DNA from: Adiantum capillus-veneris
Taxonomy: Eukaryota > Streptophyta > Polypodiopsida > Polypodiales > Pteridaceae
NCBI GenBank assembly: GCA_014529385.2
Contig: CM043958.1
Span: forward strand, 143,676,734 to 143,740,733
Reading direction: 5' to 3'
DNA: 64,000 nt
Shown: positions 54,657 to 64,000 of the stretch, piece after piece
Position numbering within the stretch: the stretch's first letter is position 1
How the letters are laid out: every line of letters starts with the position of its first letter
Translations under genes and position numbers: made by a program
Notes under the pieces: model-generated
What the model saw: the letters and a program-made list of their open reading frames with translations, nothing else
The model's database searches: none
Told to the model about the DNA's origin: nothing

Positions 54657-57463
54657 CCAAGGGTGAAGGTCGTTCAAATTTCTTTGCCAGAGGAGTGTCC
54701 TTAATAGCTTCAAAAGTCTTAGCCTTTTGAATGCTATTCTCTAAAACCTACATTCACTTATTGGGCATTCTTGAAAAAGACCGCAGAAAATAAAGGATAG
54801 GAATATGTGCATACAATTTTGGGTTGATTCTTTTAGTAAGAATCTAAGTGAGATATTGCTTTGTCAAATGGAAGAGTTAACAAGCAAAGTTAGAGGGAGG
54901 TTGAAAATGATGGGCAACCAACCAATTGGAGGCGCGAGTGACCTGAGGGTTGGCATGAGAGGCTACGTCACAGAGCTAGGAGAAGAAGATTGCCTTTTTT
55001 TAATATGTTTGTGCTTGTGTTGCATGCAACAAATATTTCATAGGTGGAGTGGCTTAGCCCAAAGATTTCTCTCTCCCTTTCGATGTTGTGAGGTCGAGGT
55101 GGTTCACTATACGATGCTTATTTGAGATTTGTTGAGCTTGTCGAATTGCTAAGTTGAAGTGGGATCTATGAAGATTTGATCTAATGAGAGTAGAAAGAGC
55201 GTTTTTTATCCCATGATGTGAGGAATTGATATAAGATCCTTTCATTTAAAAACTTCAAAAAAATCATCTCTTTAAATTGTTTTATTGTTTTCTATGCTTA
55301 TCAAATCTATCTTTTCTTATAAATCATTTTTATTTTATTGTCTTTATTACATATAATTTTTTTACAAAATGTGAGAATTATCATTTTTTAAATTTTAATT
55401 ATCATATGCATATTATATTTACCTTTTCCTATGAAAATGTTAAATTTGTTTTTGTGTTTTAATTTGGCAATGGACCCCTTTAATGTTTTTATTACATATA
55501 AATTTTCACAAAATGTGAGAATTACCTTTTTTTCAAAATTTTATAATATCTTATGTCTATTAAACCTATCTTTTCCTATAAAACATTAAAAAATTTTGTT
55601 TGAATTTGGCAATGGGTCCCTTTATTTTTTTTTACTTTCTTTTTATTCTATTTTTTATTAGAAATGTCAATGTGAGCTTTTCAATTTGTTGTTTAAGTAG
55701 GGCATTCTGTAACATATAAGCCATTTGTGATTATATGTGTATAATGGACAATAAATTTCTATATTGAAATACAAAAAATAACATATGATTGTAAGCACTC
55801 ATTCATATCCGCTCCCCATAATTCTGATCCCCCGCGATGGGGGGTCATGTCTTTAGTAGGCATTCCGACTCTTCACCTTGTTTGAACAATTTGTAATAGG
55901 AGCTCAAAAGACAAGTGGTTGGTAGGTATAATAACCCATTAAGTGAATATGTGGCAATGTTTAAATGATCTTAAGTAGTTCCAAGGTCTCTTTCTGCTTA
56001 CCTTGACGAGATAATCTCCCTTCACTTTAGAATGCATACCTTATTCTTTGACGTAGTAAGTTATTAGGACATGAAGTAGGTGAAATACATCAATCTCACA
56101 AAAAAACTATTGATGCTTTGACTCTTATTTCAGCATTTGGGAAAAATCATTTTTAGAACCTTACACAATTTCCTTAATTAATTATACAAAAAAAAACTTT
56201 GTAAATTTGAGCTAGATTTGTTATCTTTGCAATATTTTCTCAAAATCCAAGCATAGCATATATCTTTTCTTCTAGTTAGCAACCAACATTCCTGATCTTC
56301 AGTCCTATGTAGGTCCCAAGCATCCTTGGTGGTTTGATATGTTGATGGATTAAACCAAACCAAAAAACTAAACCTAGAGAGCCGCATATTTGAACAGGGC
56401 TAAAAGGTTGGTGGTTTTCATGGATAATAGCACATGATGGGAATACCAATAGGTGATTCAAGCCATGAGCCTTGAGTCTAAGGGCTGAAGCCCACCAATT
56501 TTCACTCTTGGACATTTTTTCTTTGCAACATGTCATACAAGGAGTGTTGTCGAGTCTAGGCCACTAGGTCCCCCTCATAAATGCCCCCTAGCCTTTAGTG
56601 CAATGCTTACACATCCCAGTTTATAGTGTAAATTTCTTGGTAAAAAATAAAAATCCTTCACTAGATCTAAGTGTATCAAAGTCAAATTATGGGCACTAGG
56701 GATTCAAAAATTGGGCATTGGGCATTGAAGTTCAGGTCTTTGAGAGTAACCTTGCGATATCTCAATTCAATGATATCGTGTGGTAAAGCATTGAGCTTAT
56801 GCATTTATTAGGGTCAAGAGTAGATTTTGTTGTGCAAGCGGAAGAATGAAAACATGCACTAAGATGCATCGGTTGCTAGGATTGTGCCCTCTAGGAGAAT
56901 GCAGACCACTACCCATCAACATCCAGCATGAGTTTTTGGACAAGGAAAAAACACGATCTCCTGCCTATGAATTGTACAACCTCTTTTTGGAAAAAAATTC
57001 CCCTCAAGGCACATGTAGTGCTTGAGGTTCATTGTATTATTTGTATATTCTTTGCTAAGTTAATACAACTGAAAGGGTCACAGTGGCTTTCTAAAACAAT
57101 AAAAAAGTGGTAAAATCATTAGGTTGAGTTTGATTGAAAATTTTAGTATTTGAGAAAGGATTGCTTCGGCTTAGCCTTGAGCAGGTTGAAAATTGAGACT
57201 AGTCGGTTACAACCATGGTAAAGGGAAGAAAAACCGGTGGAATATGTAAGAAAATAGTTCAAAAATCTTGCAAATTTTTAAATTTTTGATGGTATTTTCG
57301 GTTTGCTTCTTTTCGAGGAAAAAACTCGGCCGACAATTGCTTAATAAAAGAGGACTTTCTTGAACATTGAAGCTATAGAATGCAAGAAAAGTAAAGCCCT
57401 GTGAGGCTGTGAAAGGAAAGGTGAAATAAAAAGAAGTCCTTAATATGTGTGTGTGTGTGTGTG
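54657..57463. other. AT-rich intergenic stretch with dispersed repeat copies
   Basis: No gene. 55,280-55,620 holds degenerate tandem units sharing CTTTTCCTAT...AATTTGGCAATGG(G/A)(T/C)CCC. 55,440-55,900 is a copy of the family seen at 7,425 and 33,690. 57,165-57,310 is the module also seen at 34,040 and 8,600. Confidence 0.6.
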
Positions 57464-57592
57464 TAGAATTTACTAGAATTATGCAATGTAAAGGTTCACT
57501 TTAGCATTCTAAAACATGTGTGTGTGATGATATGTGTGTGTAGAATTTACTAGAATTATGTAATGTGAAGGTCCACTTTAGCATTCTAAAAC
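57464..57592 (+). repeat. Short direct duplication, 77-bp offset, with GT tracts
   Basis: TAGAATTTACTAGAATTATG at 57,464 recurs at 57,541. Each unit is preceded by a TGTGTG tract and runs to TTTAGCATTCTAAAACA. Confidence 0.88.
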
Positions 57593-57699
57593 AATAGAAT
57601 AAAAGAAAAGTAAACACATATAAGGATGTGAAATGAAAGGTGAAAAAAAAGATCCATTTAATATTTTAAAATCAAGGCCCAAACACTTTCTCTCTCAGT

Positions 57700-57811
57700 G
57701 AGCGCACTCAGGTGTAGGCGACACTGCCGTAGCTGTGGCCGGATGAATCTCCTTTCGCCACGTGTCAGGGGGGGAGCCGGAATTCCCTCCCCCATTATCT
57801 ATTAGTATAGA
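57700..57811 (-). mobile_element. Helitron 5' terminus, 3' end not identified
   Basis: Minus strand TCTATACTAATAGATAATGG preceded by A, followed by GGGGAGGGAATTCCGGCTCC and a TGACACGTGG block. The start TCTATACTA matches the plant Helitron consensus TCTMTAYTA. Same family as 7,817 and 27,268. Confidence 0.6.
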
Positions 57812-58326
57812 TGCTATATTTAAAATCTTATATTTAAAGGAGCTTGAAAAAAATGGACAATGGTCGCTTAATGTGCCAAAAAGAGACAACCCATTTTCCA
57901 AGGAGCCCAAAAATATAGGTGAATAAAGCAAGGGCTGCAAGGCGACTCAATGACTCAGGCCGAAAGGAAAGAGGCACTGTCCCAAAAACCACGGTGACTC
58001 GAGAGTCGAAATTCATTGGAGTTGTCGACGAGAGTACGCCGCCCATTAAATGTTGACAGTTGGAGTACTCTCTTGCAAGTTTTTCAAATTTAAGGACATA
58101 CATGCACCATCTCTTGAGTGTCGCCATTTTTCAACAGAGAGAAAGGATTGGGTGAGCCCAAACTCCACTGCTTCAAGAATCACGAGGAAAGCACCTCAGA
58201 ATCAGTCTTAGTCTCATATTAGCCTCTCATGGCCTCCTCATGGCCTCCTCAGCTGATTGCACCATCCCTTTTGGTTGGTGTTGCCTCCTCACTGCACCTA
58301 TGGCATTCAAAAGATTTGTAGGTGAA

Positions 58327-58393
<67 letters not shown>

Positions 58394-59236
58394 ATTGGTT
58401 GCAGGTGGTCCCATAAACTTCTCATGCCCTCCTCAACCAACATGCAGGGCTACACTGGCCTTAATGGGTGCACTGAAACCTTTCAGATTGCAATGGCATC
58501 CCCAATGCGGCTATGGCTACATCATCCCTTTTGGGCCATTACCTTGCATGCTACGGGTCGCCTTGCTTGATGCATATGGAAACCAAGTACTGATTTGTTG
58601 TCGTGGACTCTTACGCTACATGAGCTACTACAATAGCCCCCCAAGTACGTGTAGTAGCATGGAAATACCACCTTGCCTGCCATTTTGGGCCACCTAAAAT
58701 GGAATATCACACCTCCTACACTCACCACTCACAACCACCATGCGGGCATGGAGGTCCGCACTCTACACCTAAAACAAAATTGAGCACATCGTTTTCTTTG
58801 TTGTGGAAACAAATTGAATAGCCTCGGGTAAATACGGAATAGCTATGAGGTTCTTGAGCTTGGAATTATTGTGGTATTTAATGCCGAGGTTCTTGCGGAA
58901 CCCCACTCCTTTTGCACACTTCTCCACCGCAAAGATATCTTATCTCTTATGGAAGTGATCCACTTACTGTGTGTGTTCCCCGTGTTCAAGAAGAGTTGAT
59001 GAGGCCATGCGCATCAAATGGATGGAAGAGAAGGGTTAATTAGACAAGGCCAGAGGGAAGGAGAAAGCAGTGGACAAGAAGAAGCAAAAGAAATGTGAGA
59101 ACGGACGGCTAATGAAGCGAGTGAAGGAGCACTCCAGGGTGCCTTATGATCATCATCGTAGCTGACCCTCTTCACTCCCTCTTGCCACACATGCATGCAA
59201 CCGAAGTCTAACTCCCATGACATCTTTGACTGAGAT

Positions 59237-59238
<2 letters not shown>

Positions 59239-59300
<62 letters not shown>

Positions 59301-59413
59301 CCCCCCCCCCCAAATCTTTTCAGCTCTGAGATATTTAAGGTCTCTTGGGATAGTTTCCTACGACATTAAAAAAATCTTCTTCTTCTTCTTCGTCTTCTTC
59401 TTCTTCTTCTTCT

Positions 59414-59456
<43 letters not shown>

Positions 59457-59560
59457 CCCCCCCCCCCCCCCCCCCCAATTCTTTTCAGCTCTGAGATATT
59501 TAAGGTCTCTTGGGATAGTTTCCTACGACATTAAAAAAATCTTCTTCTTCTTCTTCTTCT

Positions 59561-59632
<72 letters not shown>
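59239..59632 (+). repeat. Duplicated composite unit (TC)n-(C)n-unique-(TTC)n, 165-bp offset
   Basis: TCTTTTCAGCTCTGAGATAT at 59,315 recurs at 59,480, and both copies continue GTCTCTTGGGATAGTTTCCT, ACGACATTAAAAAAATC and (TTC)n(TC)n. The unique 60-bp core is unchanged between copies. Confidence 0.92.
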
Positions 59633-59635
<3 letters not shown>

Positions 59636-60189
59636 GAGGAATTGAAGAGATCTCTTTGGCTGCTCGGGCTCAATGAACCCTCTCTTGGCACTTAAAATGT
59701 CTTCATGCATATACCAAAATCAACACGGAATATGCAGCTTGGAAGGCTGAAAGTGCTCGAGACTTTGTCGAATGAGTAGCTACAAAGTCATGTGCATGCT
59801 ATATGTCACATAAGTGGGCACATTGTATACTCTTTAGGACTACGATGTAGATACATAATCCTCCATTGTTTGGAAACTTAGCTTAGCTCCATACAATTCC
59901 AAGCTACTACACGGTGTTTTTGCCATTTGATAGGTCGCAAACCTTAAAGGGACTTCAAATGCCTGTAATTCCTACGCGTAGGTCATGGCCATGAATTTTT
60001 TGCTTGGGCTAATTTGTGAACTTTGACAACAATTAACAAATTTGCAACCACCTCAATAACTGAAGGCCTTGACTTTATTGTGAAGCTGAAATTGCATTGA
60101 TGGATCATGTTGAAGAAGTTGGTTTTCCTATGCTGTAGAATAATATGCACCAATGCATTTTTTGAAATGTTTCAAGAGATTTTAAAGGG

Positions 60190-60191
<2 letters not shown>

Positions 60192-60252
<61 letters not shown>
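60192..60252. repeat. (TC)n(TA)n compound microsatellite
   Basis: TC to about 60,225 then TA to about 60,252. Confidence 0.95.
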
Positions 60253-60417
60253 TGTGGTGTGTGGGTCTTGTAGGTGTGTCCAACCCACCTAGTGTGAGAG
60301 GACACTAGTAGGTTCTTGGCATATGTAACCAACCTCTCTTGCTATAAGAGAGATGATGGATTAATGAATAGGAGGTCTAGTTTTGGTCTAGTCTCTCTCC
60401 TGTAACAGTACGTTACA
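60253..60417 (+). mobile_element. Possible short LTR (partial element)
   Basis: 165 bp starting TGTGGTGTGTGGG and ending AGTACGTTACA, followed by TTGGTGGAGGCGGC, which could be a primer site (TGG start). It contains GAATAGG-type polyadenylation-like sequence and the short inverted repeat CTAGTGT/ACACTAG. No second LTR or retroviral domain was found downstream. An open segment at 60,466-60,789 has no recognised domain. Confidence 0.3.
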
Positions 60418-62246
60418 TTGGTGGAGGCGGCGGGCACGGGTAGTTAGGAACCTTTTTTCTTTTTCTTGATCTTGCTTTTTGGGGAGGATGGCTGCCTTTG
60501 CCTTCGATACTGGGTGAGAAATAAGATTCAATTGCGCAATGGCCCGCTGGTTGATGCACATGATCTCTCAGAGCTATTTTGTGTCAGTGATGTGCAAACA
60601 CACCTCCAAACCCTGCAAGGGGCTATATGCACGGAGCCAATACCAAGTGGCCAAAAGCAATCGGCTAAGTCAAAAGCAGTGAAAGCTGCAAAATCAAGGG
60701 CTTTTCAAAATAGATTAGGCAAGCAAGTAAGCCCAAACATCCCCCTACATCATCCCATTGAAATTATGTTTTTGGCATTTGCATCCTAGGAAATTAATTC
60801 TATGCTAGATCATCATGGCCCTTTTCTTTGCCATGTTGATTGATCAAACTCTATTGCAGTAAGCATTTAGGTTAATTTTTGCATTGATCCCTAAATACTT
60901 GTCACCACCTTGGGCACGAGTGCTCCACTACCCTAGAGGGGATTGATGAAAGGGGACATTAGCAAGGAATTTTACATTAATCTTATCACAATTGGTCAAT
61001 TAATTACACTCTATGTTTCCTACATCAAGGCATGATTTGAATCCTCAGCTTTTAGTCAATCTATAAGCTCTCGAATTTCTTCCTATAATTATGGCTACAT
61101 AGAAGGAAGCTTTACTTTTGCTACTCATCTTGATTATGAGCCTATAGTGCATAGTATGGTGAGTTATTGACATAGGTTTTAGTACCAAAGACTTGCATTA
61201 CCTTAGGGTACACCTGCTTGTGTTACCAATTTGTCCAATTACTTGCAACTTTGCCCAATTTTTGCTAATTTCTCAGCCCACATTGTGAATTGCTGGAGCA
61301 AAAATTTCATGCTATAGGTGGACTTACCTCCATTTCTCTTGCATGCATTTTTTTTCATTTGGGATTTCATTATCAAGGGTCAATAATACATTCTCTACTC
61401 ACAAGCTGTGAATGTACATATCCTCTTACATGAAGATGATGCTCTCCATCTCTCAAAGGGTATCTTTGCCTTTCAAGGAAATGATGATGTTGTGATGTAC
61501 TCTCTAAATTTTTGGCAAAATCTTGTCGATGGTTATTACTTCCAATGTTTTCAATGACAAATCATTACATGTTATGTATGTTATCCTTCTTCCTAGTGAA
61601 GATGATGAAATTAACCTCTATGTACATGAACATTGAGTTTTATGCACTACCCTTCTAATGGCAAGACCTATCTTACATTTCCACTTCTTGAGCACACACA
61701 CAAGAAAAGAATTTGAATCTGAAAATGATTCACTTATGGAGAAGACCAAGGACTACAAGGAGAACTTCAAGAACATAGAAGAGCTCATCAATTTGAAGGA
61801 GTACATGCAGGATACTACGAATGAAGACCATCAACATGAAGATGAAGATCTCAACCATAAAGAACACTTGAAGATTAAGGATAAAGACCATGAAGATAAA
61901 TGGAATCATCAACAAGAACAAGAAGAGGTGACAATTACCTCTTCAAATGATTACCATACTTTATGAGTAGGGGAGACATGTCCCTCTACAAGTGAATCCT
62001 GAGATCTAATGAGAGCCTACATGATGTATCCAGTTGAACCATGTTGTTGAAGAGATTGCAATCAGACATAATAAAGCATTTTTGGGTAGCAATGGTGCTA
62101 GTGGTTGAGAGGGAGAAAAATCAAGTTTGTCGAAAGAAAGAGAGCAAGAGGAACAATAGGATCAACCATATACTGGGCATTAATCTTGATTCAATACGAG
62201 AGGGAAAGAAATGTCAATTTTCCTTTCCTCTTCAGTGTGTATGTGT

Positions 62247-62250
<4 letters not shown>
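60418..62250. other. Stretch with unrecognised open segments
   Basis: 60,466-60,789 (107 codons) contains VDAHDLSELFCVSDVQTH and a Lys/Ala-rich part. 61,658-61,966 (102 codons) is rich in Glu, Lys, Asp and His (ENDSLMEKTKDYKEN, HQHEDEDLNHKEH). I recognise neither; they may be remnants of retroelement polyproteins or chance frames. Confidence 0.3.

Positions 62251-62279
<29 letters not shown>
62251..62279. repeat. (CA)n microsatellite
   Basis: About 14 CA units. Confidence 0.95.
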
Positions 62280-62280
<1 letters not shown>

Positions 62281-64000
62281 TCGTCCTACCACAACATGCT
62301 ATCAATTTTTTTAAAAAAGTTTTTTGAAAGCTACATCAACAAAGGTCACATTAAAATCCTCCAAGAGGCTCTTTGCATGAATGGAGTTAGTGCCACTGCA
62401 AAGCACTGAATTGCTCAGCCAAAGAAAAGCGGAAAGCTAGTGCCCAAATTCGCCCAAACAGTGATGAGTCACTTGAGTTGTCTCAATCGGTTGGGTTGAA
62501 TGTGGCATGCAATATTTATGCTTTTGGAACTTCAGACAGGGCGGAGGTGTTAGTTGGATATGCCTATGGTGCATTTTGGTTGATTGTTGACAAATTTAGG
62601 TGTGGTGTTATGATGCTTCTTGTGAATCAGGCGATATGCCTTTGGCCTTTTGATCCAGGCGGAATGAGCATCTACTAGTGCTGCTGCTGAGCATGAATGC
62701 TCTAGCAGGCTAGGGGGTGGGCAAATTATGTCAGGACATTTTTGGAGCAAGGGATTGCGTATATGTTCATACCCATGCATGGTGCATCGAATAAAGGATT
62801 GCCCATTTGCCAGAGCCAGGTGGTTACGTGGGGCCCACATGTGTACAGGTAGGGCAGCATGTACATAGTGCATTGATTTTCATCGTTACCAGTACCAGTG
62901 TGTTTTTTCTACAATAATGAGGAGTTGGTAACGTGTAAAAATTCTCAAGGAATCTATCTGCAGGCCGACAACATGAGGTAAGCAGGTGCGTCAGATGGCA
63001 TCTAGTAGCGTCAGGAGGGCGAACGGGGTCAATATTTGCACGCGGATGAGGATGGACACAACGTGGGTGTTTTCTTATGATAATTATGCAGAAAGGTCAT
63101 GATGAGGACCATCTCTTTGGGGCCACTTCACATGGTGGCGGGATGCATTATTGGAAAAAGTTGAGTGCCAGGTGTGCGGATGATGTAAAAAGGTGACAGC
63201 TATGCACTGCGAGGTCAGTTTTTGGCCTGTTAGGGGTCGGTTTGAGGTCATCTAAAAGGCCAAGGGTGCCCAACTAATAAAGCTAAGTGTGGGAACTGAA
63301 AAACTAGAGAGAAGACCAGAGAAAATGTGGAGAAGAGAGGAGGAACAGCCGCAACTGTGTTTTTGGGGTTTTTGGAGCCTGTTTTGGCCGTAAACTGCTC
63401 ATCCGAGGTCGGATTTGAGCACTTTGACATTGTAGACTAGGGTTTTGGGCCATTCCGGACGTGATGGCACTGTCCATTTTGCCAAATTCCTCCCTCTTTT
63501 TCTGCTTTTTTGGCTGTGTAAGTTTGGCCTATGAGCGAAGCTTCTGCTCCAATTTGTGATTGTATCTGGTATCTTTTACCCATATTGTGTGAGCTACTTG
63601 CCCCATTGGTGTTGGCCCAAGCTCAATTGTATCTAAAAATCAGAAATTCTCCTCTTTTGAGCTGAGTTTTTTGGGTATGTGTGTGTGTGTGTGTGTCTGT
63701 GTGGAGTGGGCAAGTGGATAGTCTCTCTCCTCTCACTCCAGAGGTGTGTTCCCTGTCTCGGCCAGGTGTGTTTTGTAAGCCGAGTGGTGCCCCATAGTAT
63801 GTGTGTGTATCTTCCCAAGAGTGTGTGTCGGATCGTCATAGAGGCGTTTTGTGTTTTTCCATCCCGCTCACAACGGGAATGCTCGTCCATGGTCGTCCAC
63901 GGGAATGCTCGTCCGTGGAAATCACTAGAGTGTTGGAAAGTCATCGATGTCTGGGAAGCGATGTCAAATCTACTAAGAATCACCATAATGTATCCAATTG
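62280..64000. other. Right-end stretch, no gene
   Basis: Higher G+C than the preceding 10 kb, with G/T-rich sequence between 62.9 and 63.9 kb. A (GT)n tract lies at about 63,679-63,697 and a 26-bp tandem repeat at 63,873-63,924 (ACGGGAATGCTCGTCC twice). It could be the untranslated or LTR part of an element continuing beyond the window; nothing decisive is seen. Confidence 0.4.

Larger units (their letters stand above)
57812..60252. other. Intergenic stretch rich in TC, TTC and C tracts, no gene
   Basis: (CT)n 58,330-58,391 and 59,239-59,298 with a following C run, the duplicated TTC/TC/C unit below, and (TC)n(TA)n at 60,192-60,252. No coding domain seen. Confidence 0.7.

Noticed and set aside
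55831-55848. CCCCCGCGATGGGGG hairpin as a Helitron 3' end
   Set aside because: No CTRR followed by T lies at the expected distance on either strand.
60466-60789. 107-codon open frame after the LTR-like sequence as a gag gene
   Set aside because: No capsid or zinc-knuckle pattern could be recognised.
61658-61966. 102-codon acidic, His-rich open frame as a gene
   Set aside because: Low-complexity composition, no recognised domain, no splice or promoter context, and stops upstream. Kept only as a note in the stretch description.
1-64000. tRNA, rRNA or snRNA genes
   Set aside because: No T-loop/acceptor pattern or conserved RNA motif was seen by eye; only the tRNA-complementary primer sites of the Copia elements were found.

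Overview
The window is non-genic, repeat-dominated nuclear DNA of a plant, most likely a fern or another seed-free vascular plant. The plant call rests on Copia elements primed by tRNA-iMet, an L1-type LINE with a DUF4283-like / CCHC ORF1, and decayed pentatricopeptide-repeat (PPR) fragments. The PPR pieces have the wording I associate with fern PPR-DYW families, such as MYAKCGALHKAQKVL and RDVVSWNAMIAGYA, so the fern call is an inference. I found no intact host gene, no tRNA or rRNA gene and no CRISPR. Long (GA)n, (GT)n, (TTC)n and poly-C tracts are very frequent and account for many spurious open frames.

Region 1 (1-7,120) is a three-level nest. A minus-strand L1 LINE, whose 5' part is inverted as in twin priming, is interrupted by a plus-strand Copia element (Copia-1, 312-6,097). 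Copia-1 is itself interrupted in gag by a 1,046-bp solo LTR with a perfect ATAAG target duplication. Copia-1 has also lost the YVDD half of its reverse transcriptase.

Region 2 (7,817-12,177) is a candidate non-autonomous Helitron. It starts TCTATACTT after an A and ends with a GC hairpin plus CTGG before a T. It holds long microsatellites, large tandem duplications and three PPR gene fragments near its 3' end. Two further copies of the same 5' terminus lie at 27,268 (minus strand, duplicated at 40,790) and 57,811 (minus strand).

Region 3 (about 14,835-53,244) is a giant inverted repeat: two arms of about 18.6 kb around a 1.1-kb spacer (33,476-34,585). Each arm carries, from outside to inside: (i) a Penelope-like (PLE-type) reverse transcriptase element preceded by a 5'-truncated tandem copy of itself and bordered by (CA)n tracts; (ii) a 5,185-bp Copia element (Copia-2) inserted in the PLE N-terminal region with a GCTTT/AAAGC target duplication and LTRs differing at only 4 of 322 positions; (iii) a Helitron head that cuts a PPR pseudogene; (iv) a frameshifted L1 ORF1 with its 5' leader; (v) a third, short PLE 3' end; (vi) microsatellite-rich DNA. 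The right arm carries many one-base indels that break frames open in the left arm, and their density rises towards 53 kb. This raises the possibility that the palindrome is a fold-back read or assembly artefact, or a real palindrome that was poorly polished.

Region 4 (53,245-64,000) is AT-rich intergenic DNA with copies of a dispersed repeat family shared with 7.4 kb and with the palindrome spacer, several small tandem duplications, long TC/TTC/C tracts, one LTR-like sequence at 60,253-60,417, and no gene I can support.
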